9,774 nt of DNA. It comes from Chromatiales bacterium (GTDB lineage Bacteria; Pseudomonadota; Gammaproteobacteria; CAMYNG01). Below are positions 1 through 6,941 of this stretch, piece by piece (within the stretch, counting starts at the first letter, position 1; each line of letters starts with the position of its first letter). Below the pieces are notes generated by a model. It was not told the DNA's origin. It saw only the letters and a program-made list of their open reading frames with translations, and searched no databases. Where the stretch lies: NCBI GenBank assembly GCA_026990045.1, contig JALSIK010000383.1, forward strand, positions 1 through 9,774, written 5' to 3'. A program made the translations under genes and the position numbers.

Positions 1-7
1 GGTTCGC

Positions 8-56
8 CCGTCTCCCTCTCCCCCGCATCGCGGGGGAGAGGGCCGGGGTGAGGGGG
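8..56. repeat. GC-rich palindromic intergenic repeat (REP-like)
   Basis: A perfect 13-bp stem (14-26 pairing with 30-42) closes a 3-nt loop at 27-29. The arms read CCCTCTCCCCCGC and GCGGGGGAGAGGG, and the right arm is followed by a G-rich tail, GGGGTGAGGGGG (45-56). From memory, this layout (C-rich arm, short loop, G-rich arm, GGGGTGAGGG tail) recurs between genes in many proteobacteria. No second copy lies in this window. There is no T-tract on either strand, so I do not call it an intrinsic terminator, although the hairpin could stabilise the 3' end of a transcript arriving from either side. Confidence 0.6.
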
Positions 57-257
57 TGTGCACGGGGCGGCTCCCCGGCACTGCACCGGAGACCAGGGGC
101 GAACCTGGATTCCACCCCCGTTTCAATCCGGCCGGGGGCTGCTTCCGGCCCCGGCCCCTGCCATCGAGACACGGAAACACGATTCGTCACGAATTTTATG
201 CAACTGACGGGTTATTCAGCAGGCCGTCGCATCCGGCGCCGCGTCCCCGGCCCCTGT
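57..257. other. non-coding spacer downstream of the lipoprotein gene
   Basis: I see no credible gene here. The short reading frames crossing it lack ribosome-binding sites and recognisable protein character. One further hairpin is possible: GGCCGGGG (130-137) pairs with CCCCGGCC (149-156) around an 11-nt loop. It lies about 100 bp past the lipoprotein stop codon and has no T-run on either strand, so at most it is a weak 3'-end structure. An AT-richer patch (about 178-218) stands out against the GC-rich surroundings, but I could not assign a function to it. Confidence 0.4.
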
Positions 258-1325
258 TCACGATGCCGGTTGCTGGGTGCTCAGGCGGCGCAGCTTGTCC
301 AGCACCCGCTGGGCGCGCTCGATGTGCTCGCGCAGCGCCTTGTTCTCCGGCTGCAGCACCAGGACACCCTTCCATTCGGCCAGCGCTTCCTGGATGCGGC
401 CCTGTGAATAGAGGCTGCGGCCCGTGACCAGGCCCTCCCGTACCCGGCGCGCGATGGCATCCTGGAGCTGTTCCCGCCGGGCGTGGAGGCCGGCGGGGCG
501 CACGTCGCGGGCCATGAGCTGGTCCATGATGCGCTTGGCGGTGACCAGGTCCCGGGCACGGAAGGCGGCATCGTACTGGTTCAGCAGTGCACGGTTCACC
601 TGGTGGCTGCCTGCCATTTCCCGCCGGTGGATGGCGGTGCGGTGCTGCCCCAGCCTCTGTTCCAGCACCGCCAGGCGGTGGCGGGTCGCCTCGTCGGGGC
701 GCAGGCTCTGGGCCAGCGCCAGGCAGTGGGCCGCGAGGTCCATGTCTTCCCCGCCGAGGGCGCGGTCTGCGCAGTCCGCCATCTCGGTTGCGGTGCGGGC
801 GGCCGCCTCCTCGAGCAGGCGGTATTCGCGTTCCACCCGGGCGTCGGTGGGAAGGACCCGCCGGATCTCGGTGACCACCGGGAGGTCGCGGACCAGCTTT
901 TCTGCCCGGCTGAGCAGGAGGTTGAAGCGGACCTGCCGGAGGTAGGCCTCGCGCTGGGCCAGGAAGTCCTCGCGCGCCGCCTGCAGTGCACGGCTCTCGG
1001 GCAGCTTGTCCAGGGCGTCTTCCAGCACCATCGCGGCCTCGTGCCAGTCTCCCCGTTCCACGAGGCCGCGCGCCTTGCGCACGGTGCGCTGTTCGAATCG
1101 CCGGGCCAGCCGGTCGATGCGCTGCCGCTGGCGCATGAGGGCCGCGTAGCGGGGATGGTCCGGTTCCACGTAGCGCAGTGTTTCCAGGGCGCGGCCGTAC
1201 TGTTCCTGCGCCACCCACTGGGCGATGCGGCTATCCAGGTCCCCCCGCTTGGCATCGAGGTAGGCGCACCCCCCCAGCAGGGCGAGGAAGACGAAAGCCG
1301 CCGGCAGCCGGAAACCCACCGGCAT
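258..1325 (-). CDS. lipoprotein with TPR-like C-terminus, partner of the adjacent adenylate cyclase
   Basis: A 355-residue predicted lipoprotein. The N-terminus is a short signal peptide with a hydrophobic core (about residues 7-17) ending in the lipobox L17-G-G-C20. Ala rather than Asp follows the Cys, which favours outer-membrane sorting. The mature part is almost entirely helical, rich in Arg, Glu, Ala and Leu. Residues about 298-341 look like a TPR unit (GRSLYSQGRIQEALAEW, then VLQPENKAL), and earlier segments around 35-110 (a QYGRALETL stretch, then an RGDWHEAAMVLEDAL stretch) look like degenerate TPR-type helices. Its ATG shares one base with the cyclase stop codon (TGATG), so the two are almost certainly co-transcribed and translationally coupled; there is no strong Shine-Dalgarno of its own. 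A role as periplasmic scaffold or sensor partner of the cyclase is inferred from context only. I do not recognise a named family. Confidence 0.85.
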   Translation of the reverse strand: MPVGFRLPAAFVFLALLGGCAYLDAKRGDLDSRIAQWVAQEQYGRALETLRYVEPDHPRYAALMRQRQRIDRLARRFEQRTVRKARGLVERGDWHEAAMVLEDALDKLPESRALQAAREDFLAQREAYLRQVRFNLLLSRAEKLVRDLPVVTEIRRVLPTDARVEREYRLLEEAAARTATEMADCADRALGGEDMDLAAHCLALAQSLRPDEATRHRLAVLEQRLGQHRTAIHRREMAGSHQVNRALLNQYDAAFRARDLVTAKRIMDQLMARDVRPAGLHARREQLQDAIARRVREGLVTGRSLYSQGRIQEALAEWKGVLVLQPENKALREHIERAQRVLDKLRRLSTQQPAS

Positions 1326-2851
1326 CAGGCCGCGCCCCGGCCCGCCAGCACGGCGTCGAGGTGTGCCTCCAGGGTGGAGCGGTAGGGCCGGGCGAGGTCA
1401 CGCACCAGGTACGTGGTGACTGGTTCGCTCTTGCCCCGCAGCTTGATGGAGCCGGCCTCGCGGGCGACGATCCGCTCGCACACGTCCGGGGCCTGGTACA
1501 GGATCTCGCTGATGACGATCTCCCCCTGGCCGGCCACGTTGTGCAGGCGCGCGGCGAGATTGACGGCGTCGCCCACCACCGTGTATTGCATGCGGTCCTG
1601 GGCCCCCATGTTGCCGGCCAGCATGAGGCCGCTGTTGACGCCGATACGAAAGTGCACCGGGAACAGGCCCAGTTGCTGCCGTTGCTGGTTGAGCCGCTCG
1701 GCCAGCTTCTGGATCAATACGGCACAGGCCACGGCGTGGAAACGGTGCTCGGGATCCCGCTCCGGCGCGCCGAAGATGAGCATGGCGCAGTCGCCCATGT
1801 ACTTGTCCACGGTGCCGCCATAGGCGGAGGTCGCCTGGGCAATGTAGGTGAAATACTCGTTGAGCAGGGCGGCCACCTCGTCCGGTGACAGTTTTTCGGC
1901 GATGCTGGTGAATCCGACGATGTCGGCGAACACCGCGGTGGCCTCCACGTGCTTGCCGCCCAGGGTGACGTGCTCCAGGTTGTTGAGGATCTCCTGGGCG
2001 ACGGACGGGGAGACGAAGCGGGAGAACACGCTCTCCACCTGGCGCTTTTCCACCAGGGAGTCGGCCATGGAATTGAAGGCCTCGATGAGATACCCGATCT
2101 CGTCGTCGCGCCGCTCCTGGATCCGGTAGCTGTAGTCGCCGCTGTCGATGGCCCGGCTGGCGTCCATCAGGTTGTGGATGGGGCGGGACAGGCGCCGTCC
2201 CAGGTAGACGGAAACCGCCACGCCCAGCAGGATCATGAGCGCCATGGCGGCCGCCACGGCCTGCACGGTCTGCTGCAGGGCCTGGGTCATGGCCCGCTTG
2301 CTGAAGGAGACCGCGGCGTAGCCCGCGGTGACGCTGTCGAAGCGGATGGGGACGACGAACGTCATGATCTCGCGCTCGTTGCCCTGGGCCGGGGAGGGTT
2401 CCCACTCGATCACCCGGGATGTACGGGCATCGTCCCGGCCGTCCGGGACCAGGAGTGTCGGCGGAGGCAGCAGGCCGGTGGCGGCGAGCGGGCGCAGCTC
2501 GGTGTTGTACACCGCGGCCCCCAGCACCGAGTCCCGGCTTTCCAGGTTGGTGACCTGGACCATGAGGCCCAGGATGTCGTCGGACAGCACGAGTTCCTTG
2601 GATGAATCGGCCAGCTGCTGGGTCACCGCCCCGCCGAAGGTGTTCATCTGCTCGCGCAGCAGCTCGGTCTGGTTGTCGATGATCACCAGTCCCAGCAGGG
2701 TCATGCCGCCGGTGATGAGGGTGGTGATGACGAAGGCCAGTTTCCAGGCGATGGGCACGTAGGCGGGCCGCCAGCGCCGCAGGAGGCGGGTCCAGGGGGG
2801 TGGGGCGGTCGCCGCGGTGCCGCCGTCCCGGGGTTTGCCGGATACTTCCAT
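1325..2851 (-). CDS. membrane-bound class III adenylate cyclase (periplasmic sensor-HAMP-CHD)
   Basis: A 508-residue protein predicted to convert ATP to cAMP. Domain order: cytoplasmic N-terminus; membrane segment about 34-57; periplasmic sensor region about 58-194, of no family I recognise; membrane segment about 195-217; HAMP linker about 218-270; class III cyclase domain about 300-480. Metal-binding Asp310 (FADIVGFT) and Asp354 (KYMGD) are present. Lys350 occupies the adenine-selecting position and Thr424 the second purine-selecting position, seven residues before the transition-state Asn431 (GDAVNLAARL), with Arg435 after it. Thr in place of Asp is the class IIIb pattern, some members of which respond to bicarbonate. 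All catalytic positions look intact, so activity is expected; substrate preference for ATP over GTP is inferred from Lys350. The ATG at 2851 lacks a good Shine-Dalgarno but leaves a normal cytoplasmic leader before the first membrane helix. The gene overlaps the downstream lipoprotein gene by one base and is divergent from the DUF1015 gene. Confidence 0.93.
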   Translation of the reverse strand: MEVSGKPRDGGTAATAPPPWTRLLRRWRPAYVPIAWKLAFVITTLITGGMTLLGLVIIDNQTELLREQMNTFGGAVTQQLADSSKELVLSDDILGLMVQVTNLESRDSVLGAAVYNTELRPLAATGLLPPPTLLVPDGRDDARTSRVIEWEPSPAQGNEREIMTFVVPIRFDSVTAGYAAVSFSKRAMTQALQQTVQAVAAAMALMILLGVAVSVYLGRRLSRPIHNLMDASRAIDSGDYSYRIQERRDDEIGYLIEAFNSMADSLVEKRQVESVFSRFVSPSVAQEILNNLEHVTLGGKHVEATAVFADIVGFTSIAEKLSPDEVAALLNEYFTYIAQATSAYGGTVDKYMGDCAMLIFGAPERDPEHRFHAVACAVLIQKLAERLNQQRQQLGLFPVHFRIGVNSGLMLAGNMGAQDRMQYTVVGDAVNLAARLHNVAGQGEIVISEILYQAPDVCERIVAREAGSIKLRGKSEPVTTYLVRDLARPYRSTLEAHLDAVLAGRGAA

Positions 2852-2954
2852 CAGGGCACGTGCTGGGTGGTGGTGGCCCGGTGCCGGAGGGAGTCTGTCG
2901 CGGGGAGCGTCCCTGGCCCCGTCCGGCGCGGCCCGCGCTCATGCGGGCCCAGTA

Positions 2955-2963
2955 ATAATAGCA
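2955..2963 (-). promoter_or_regulatory. candidate extended -10 promoter for the cyclase-lipoprotein operon
   Basis: On the minus strand the sequence reads TGCTATTAT, which fits the extended -10 form TGnTATAAT with one mismatch. It sits about 100 bp upstream of the cyclase ATG in an unusually AT-rich patch within very GC-rich DNA. I see no -35 hexamer at the usual distance, which extended -10 promoters can do without. Start-site mapping would settle it. Confidence 0.35.
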
Positions 2964-3053
2964 TGCCCGGGGCGGGGGACGGGGGCGGTGGCGGGCCTTC
3001 CGCGGGGGCGGATCTGTGATCGGGGCCGCACTGGGCGCGGCGGGCGCCCATCG

Positions 3054-3061
3054 TATACAAT
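3054..3061 (+). promoter_or_regulatory. candidate -10 element for the DUF1015 gene
   Basis: TATACAAT contains TACAAT (3056-3061), five of six matches to the sigma-70 -10 consensus, 43 bp before the DUF1015 ATG. No convincing -35 hexamer lies 16-18 bp upstream, so the site may be weak or need an activator. Confidence 0.3.
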
Positions 3062-3092
3062 GCCGCCCCGATTTGTCCCTTCAACGGCCTGC

Positions 3093-3097
3093 AGGAG
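3093..3097 (+). promoter_or_regulatory. ribosome-binding site that sets the DUF1015 start
   Basis: AGGAG lies 7 nt before the ATG at 3105. The reading frame is open back to 2817, but the upstream part would read through the divergent promoter region and part of the cyclase gene. This site, together with the family-typical N-terminus that follows (MRLIRPFPGLRP), fixes the start at 3105. Confidence 0.75.
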
Positions 3098-3104
3098 TCA
3101 GTTC

Positions 3105-4394
3105 ATGCGTCTGATTCGCCCGTTTCCCGGCCTGCGCCCGGTGCCCGAGCATGCCGCCGACGTGGTGGCGCCCCCCTACGATGTGCTGAGCTCGGAGGAG
3201 GCCCGGGAGCGGGCGCGGGGCCGGCCGTGGAGTTTCCTGCACATCTCCAGGCCGGAGATCGACCTGCCGCCGCAGACCGATCCCCATGACCCCGCAGTGT
3301 ATGCCAAGGGGGCGGAGAACCTGCGGCGGATGCTGGAGGCGGGCATCCTGCGCCAGGACACGCAGCCCTGTTACTACCTGTACCGCCTGGAGATGAACGG
3401 CCATGTCCAGATCGGCCTGGTGGCCGTGGCCTCGGTGGCGGCCTACGAGCGGGGCCTGATCAAGCGCCACGAGTTCACCCGCCCGGACAAGGAAGACGAT
3501 CGCGTGCGCCAGATCGATGCCCTCAATGCCCAGACCGGCCCGGTGTTCCTGACCTACCGCCACCGCCCGGAGATCGATTCCGTGGTGCAGGCGTTGACCC
3601 GGCGCGAGCCGGACTACGATCTCGTCGCCGATGACGGGGTGCGCCACACGCTCTGGGCAATCTGCGAGCCGGATGACGTGGCCTCGCTGGACCGGGCCTT
3701 CGCACAGGTGGACACCCTGTACATCGCCGACGGCCATCACCGGTCGGCGGCAGCGGCCCGGGTGGCCGCCATGCGCCGGGCGGTCGACCCCGGCCAGACC
3801 GGGGAGGAACCCTACGACTGGTTCCAGGTGGTCGTCTTCCCCGACAACCAGATGAAGATCCTGGATTACAACCGGGTGGTGCGGGATCTCAACGGTCTGG
3901 ACACCGGCGGCTTTCTCGCCCGGGCGCGCGAGGCCTTCGAAGTGGAGCCGAGCGAGGCACCGGTACGTCCCGCACGCCCCGGTGAGTTGGGCATGTACCT
4001 GGACGGCCAGTGGTACCGGTTGCGCATCCGGCCCGAGCGGGTTCCGGCGGACGACCCCGTGGGGCGCCTGGACGTGAGCCTGCTGCAGGACAATCTCATC
4101 GGCCCGGTCCTGGGCATCACGGATCCGCGGCGGGACCAGCGCATCGACTTCGTGGGTGGCATCCGGGGGCTGGAGGAACTGGTGCGGCGGGTGGATTCGG
4201 GCGGGATGAGGGTGGCATTCTCGCTGTATCCCACCTCGCTGGAGCAGCTCATGGCGGTGGCCGATGCGGGCGAAGTGATGCCGCCCAAGAGCACTTGGTT
4301 CGAGCCCAAGCTGGCCGACGGCCTGGTGTCCCACGTCCTGGGCGAGCTGCCCGGGAGCGGTGAATCCGCCGGCGCGGACCGGGGCGACGCGTAA
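3105..4394 (+). CDS. DUF1015 family protein (COG4198 type)
   Basis: A 429-residue soluble protein with the landmarks of the DUF1015 family, whose members are usually about 400-430 residues: VAPPYDV at 21-27, RHEFTRPDKEDDR at 121-133, YIADGHHR at 206-213, LDYNRVVRDL at 253-262, and the C-terminal MPPKSTWFEPKLADGL at 392-407. No signal peptide or membrane segment is visible. The DGHHR motif resembles the active-site motif of ParB/Srx-fold serine kinases (SerK, SbnI), and I recall proposals that some DUF1015 proteins phosphorylate free L-serine. That is memory plus inference, not shown here. In other genomes the gene is sometimes near serine biosynthesis genes; none is visible in this window. 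It is alone on the plus strand, between two minus-strand operons, so it is probably monocistronic. The last ~15 residues are low in complexity (GSGESAGADRGDA). Confidence 0.9.
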   Translation: MRLIRPFPGLRPVPEHAADVVAPPYDVLSSEEARERARGRPWSFLHISRPEIDLPPQTDPHDPAVYAKGAENLRRMLEAGILRQDTQPCYYLYRLEMNGHVQIGLVAVASVAAYERGLIKRHEFTRPDKEDDRVRQIDALNAQTGPVFLTYRHRPEIDSVVQALTRREPDYDLVADDGVRHTLWAICEPDDVASLDRAFAQVDTLYIADGHHRSAAAARVAAMRRAVDPGQTGEEPYDWFQVVVFPDNQMKILDYNRVVRDLNGLDTGGFLARAREAFEVEPSEAPVRPARPGELGMYLDGQWYRLRIRPERVPADDPVGRLDVSLLQDNLIGPVLGITDPRRDQRIDFVGGIRGLEELVRRVDSGGMRVAFSLYPTSLEQLMAVADAGEVMPPKSTWFEPKLADGLVSHVLGELPGSGESAGADRGDA

Positions 4395-4721
4395 GCCTTT
4401 TGCCGGCGCTTGGCTGCTGGATAAATGTTCCAATCCCTGAAAACACCACACGCCGATTGAGTGTGGCGATCACAACGCAGAGGCCGCGGAGACGAATCGG
4501 GCCGTTTGTCGGCGTCATGCCTCCGGCATCCCCAATGCTCCGCACGGTGGCCGACGGACGACAGGAGGGCGATTGAACATCGCGGAGCCAGGCGCCCACC
4601 CCACCGGACTGTCCTCTGCGTACTCTGGACCCTCCGCGTTTTTCTGCGGGCGCCGGCGGGAAACACGCGGGTGTGGATGTGGCGGCTTTGTTGAGCAACC
4701 CCCTGGTCGCCGGCGGGCGGG
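4395..4721. other. gene-free spacer with degenerate inverted repeats between convergent genes
   Basis: This 327-bp stretch separates the 3' ends of the convergent DUF1015 and FimX-like genes. It holds no convincing gene: the 77-codon plus-strand frame at 4461-4694 has no ribosome-binding site and an Arg/Trp/Cys-rich composition typical of spurious frames. I see no GC-stem-plus-T-tract terminator. A small hairpin follows the DUF1015 stop (CCACAC 4446-4451 with GTGTGG 4461-4466, 9-nt loop). Two longer-range inverted pairs exist: CGCAGAGG (4476-4483) with CCTCTGCG (4613-4620), and GCTCCGC (4537-4543) with GCGGAGC (4582-4588). Alternating CGCAGAGG/CGCGGAGA words at the edges resemble degenerate intergenic repeats seen in other proteobacteria, so this may be the remnant of a small repeat element. 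Confidence 0.4.
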
Positions 4722-6803
4722 TCAGAGGCTGCCCTCGAAGTCGTAGTGCATCTCGGCCTCCGGTTCCTGCAGGAAGTAGCCCTGGATGAAGTCCACGCTG
4801 CACTGCCACAGCACGGCCAGGCTGTTGGCGTCCTCGACGAAGGCGGCAATGGTCTGCTTGCCCAGGCCCGAGACGTGGTCGGCGATGGCCTTGACCTTCT
4901 CCTGGTGTTCCACGTTGGTCGCCAGGTTGGCCACCAGGTCGCCGTGGATCTTGACGTAGTTGACGTCGAGATGCTTGAGCGACTGGAAGGTGTTCTGTTC
5001 CAGGCCGAAGTTCTCCAGCGCCGAACGGCAGCGGAGCTGGGCCAGGCCGGCCAGGGTCGCCTTGGCCTGCTTCATGTAGTTGAGCGCGGTGTCCTCGCTG
5101 ATCTCCAGGATCAGGGTGTCGGCGTCCAGGCGCAGGGCCTTGAGCCGCTCCGACAGCCAGGGCAGGAACTCCTGGTCACAGAGTGAGGCCCCCGAGAGCT
5201 TGACGAAGAAACGCGAGCGCAGGCCCTGCTCGTAGCGCTTCGCCAGCAGTTGCATGGCGTGGGCCAGGACCCAGCGGTCGATGTAGCCCATGAGGCCGGC
5301 TTTTTCCGCCGCGGGCAGGAACTCCTCGGGCGGGACCTCCTTGCCTTCTTCGTCCAGCATGCGCACCAGCACCTCGTAGTGCTCGCCGGGCTCCCCGTGC
5401 AGGCTCACCACGGGCTGGAACAGCAGGCGGAAGCGGTTGTTCTTGAGCGCGGCCTTGATCTGGGCCGCACGGACCGCGAGCTGCTCGCTCTCCTCCAGGT
5501 CTTCCACCGCCGGGCTGTAGAAGGCGTAGGTATTGCCGCCTTCCCGGTGGGCGTTCTGGGCGGCCCGCTCGGCGTGGGTGATGGTGTCGCTGGCGCGCTT
5601 GGTCGTTTCGTTGATGAGGCTGATGCCGATGCTGGTGCTGGTGTTGGCGGTCTTGCCGCCGATGTCGCAGAAGTGTTCGTGGATGATCTTGCACATGCCG
5701 GCGGCGAGCTTCTCGGCCTGCTCGCGGTCGGCATTGCGCATGAGCAGGGCATACTCGCCGCCTTCCAAGTGGGCCAGGATACCCAGGTGGCCCACCTTGG
5801 ACTTGAGCAGGTTGGCGATGTCGGTGAGCATGAGGTCGGAACCGGCGATGCCGTGTTCCTCGCGGATGGCCTCGTAGGCGTCGAGGCGGACGAGGAACAG
5901 GGCGCCGCGCACGTCGCCGTCCAGGGCCCGGGCGATGAGCTGGTCCATCTGCTCCATGAGGTACTTGCGGTTGTACAGCCCGGTCAGCAGGTCCTGCTGG
6001 CTGAGGATGTTGAGCTTCTTCTCCAGCTCCTTGCTCGCGGCCCGGTCGCGGATGATGATCTGGGTGCAGGCCTCGCCGTCCATGGAGGCGGGGGAGAACT
6101 CCATCGCCACGCGGAAGGTCTCCCCCTCGGCGTTGCGGCCGGTGATCTCGAGGCGGTGGTCATCGGCCTGGCCCTTGGAGTAGCTGCGCAGGAAGTCCTT
6201 GAGCTTGCGACTGTCCTCGGGCGCCACCATGTCCATGATGGGAGTGCCCTCCAGCTCCTCCATCTCCTCGTAGCCGAACATGTCCAGGTAGGCCTTGTTG
6301 GCGTAGATATGCATGCCCTCGTGGACGTAGGCGATGGCGTCGCGCGAGCTGTCGATGAGGTCGCGCGCCCGCTTCTCGGTTTCGTGCAGCATCACCTCGC
6401 AGCGGCGCAGGGCCCGGCGCTGGTGCAGGTCCTTGAGTTCGCGCTGGACCACGTGCCGGAGCCGCTCCGGCTGGGACAGGGGCACGGCATCGCGGATGCC
6501 GAGCTCCAGCAATTCCATCGCCTCGCCGGCGGCCTTGGGGTCGTGCACGACGATGACCGGCAGGTCCCGTTCCTCGCGCGCCACCCGCTCCAGGATCTTG
6601 CGCGCGTCCAGGTGGGGCAGGGTCTCCCGGGCCAGGATCATGTCCACCGGGTTCTCGGCCAGGGCCGCGGCCAGGTCTTCCTCGTCCTCCACCCGGGTGT
6701 CGCGCACCACCAGACCGGCGTTGCGCAGCACGTTGAGAAGGGACTCCGCCTCTTCCGAGGCATCGAAGGCCGTGATCAGTCTGACGAGATTTTCGTTGTC
6801 CAC
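4722..6803 (-). CDS. fimX: FimX-like c-di-GMP receptor (REC-PAS-degenerate GGDEF-degenerate EAL)
   Basis: A 693-residue protein matching Pseudomonas FimX in length (about 690) and domain order: REC-like about 4-125, PAS about 141-257, GGDEF-like about 265-430, EAL-like about 445-690. In the REC domain Arg59 sits where the phosphoacceptor Asp should be. The GGDEF signature is EGGEY (347-351), and EAL is EVL (477-479). The Asp pair of DDFG is Glu597-Asn598, the Asp of the lKiD motif is His620, and the Glu of AEGVE is Ala654. Both enzyme activities are therefore expected to be lost, while the FQP (462-464) and QGYF (674-677) stretches of the c-di-GMP pocket remain. Known FimX proteins act with PilZ and PilB at the pole to drive type IV pilus assembly. 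I chose the GTG at 6803 (second residue Asp). An in-frame GTG at 6884 would add 27 residues of Ala/Pro-rich sequence and lies upstream of the candidate promoter's start site; a TTG at 6806 is also possible. GGAG at 6817-6820 is the only Shine-Dalgarno-like word, at a long spacing. Confidence 0.88.
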   Translation of the reverse strand: MDNENLVRLITAFDASEEAESLLNVLRNAGLVVRDTRVEDEEDLAAALAENPVDMILARETLPHLDARKILERVAREERDLPVIVVHDPKAAGEAMELLELGIRDAVPLSQPERLRHVVQRELKDLHQRRALRRCEVMLHETEKRARDLIDSSRDAIAYVHEGMHIYANKAYLDMFGYEEMEELEGTPIMDMVAPEDSRKLKDFLRSYSKGQADDHRLEITGRNAEGETFRVAMEFSPASMDGEACTQIIIRDRAASKELEKKLNILSQQDLLTGLYNRKYLMEQMDQLIARALDGDVRGALFLVRLDAYEAIREEHGIAGSDLMLTDIANLLKSKVGHLGILAHLEGGEYALLMRNADREQAEKLAAGMCKIIHEHFCDIGGKTANTSTSIGISLINETTKRASDTITHAERAAQNAHREGGNTYAFYSPAVEDLEESEQLAVRAAQIKAALKNNRFRLLFQPVVSLHGEPGEHYEVLVRMLDEEGKEVPPEEFLPAAEKAGLMGYIDRWVLAHAMQLLAKRYEQGLRSRFFVKLSGASLCDQEFLPWLSERLKALRLDADTLILEISEDTALNYMKQAKATLAGLAQLRCRSALENFGLEQNTFQSLKHLDVNYVKIHGDLVANLATNVEHQEKVKAIADHVSGLGKQTIAAFVEDANSLAVLWQCSVDFIQGYFLQEPEAEMHYDFEGSL

Positions 6804-6874
6804 CAACGGGCCCAGTCTCCAGCAGTCGGGCGCCGGGGGCAGGGTGGGGGCGAGCCTGCCTGCGGCCGCGACCA

Positions 6875-6903
6875 ACCATAGCACGGATGGCTATGATTTT
6901 GAA
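6875..6903 (-). promoter_or_regulatory. candidate sigma-70 promoter for the FimX-like gene
   Basis: On the minus strand, TTCAAA (6898-6903, four of six matches to the -35 consensus) and TATGGT (6875-6880, four of six matches to -10) are separated by exactly 17 bp. Transcription would start near 6868, which is downstream of the longest possible start codon (6884) and supports the shorter GTG start at 6803. The 138-bp gap to the upstream PilZ-like gene leaves room for this promoter, so the FimX-like gene may be transcribed both alone and from the upstream gene. Confidence 0.3.
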
Positions 6904-6941
6904 TTGCCGGTGGTTTGGCGGGGCGGATGAGCCGGGCCCGC

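Noticed and set aside
196..1218. Minus-strand open frame (340 codons) overlapping the lipoprotein gene in another frame
   Set aside because: Pro/Arg/Gly-rich composition, no signal peptide, no Shine-Dalgarno; the lipoprotein frame has a lipobox and a coupled start.
3015..3030. CRP-like half-site (TGTGA, 6 nt, CCGCA) upstream of the DUF1015 gene and next to a cyclase gene
   Set aside because: Only one half matches the TGTGA-N6-TCACA consensus; by chance such half-sites are common, so I do not claim cAMP-CRP control.
2817..3104. N-terminal extension of the DUF1015 frame (96 extra residues)
   Set aside because: It overlaps the start of the divergent cyclase gene, has Gly/Ala/Arg-rich sequence with no family match, and the ATG at 3105 has a good AGGAG and the family-typical N-terminus.
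3081..4451. Long minus-strand open frame (456 codons) opposite the DUF1015 gene
   Set aside because: The plus strand carries clear DUF1015 motifs; the minus frame is His/Gly/Val-rich without recognisable features.
4461..4694. Small 77-codon plus-strand frame in the spacer between convergent genes
   Set aside because: No ribosome-binding site, and its Arg/Trp/Cys-rich sequence follows from the underlying repeat words rather than from protein-like selection.
5250..6881. Long plus-strand open frame (543 codons) opposite the FimX-like gene
   Set aside because: It is a mirror of a well-supported gene in high-GC DNA; its Gly/Val/His/Leu-rich product with no motifs is the usual shadow pattern.
6804..6884. 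27-residue extension of the FimX-like protein from a GTG at 6884
   Set aside because: It has no Shine-Dalgarno, an Ala/Pro-rich sequence, and lies upstream of the start site expected from the candidate promoter at 6875-6903. The shorter form matches the family length.
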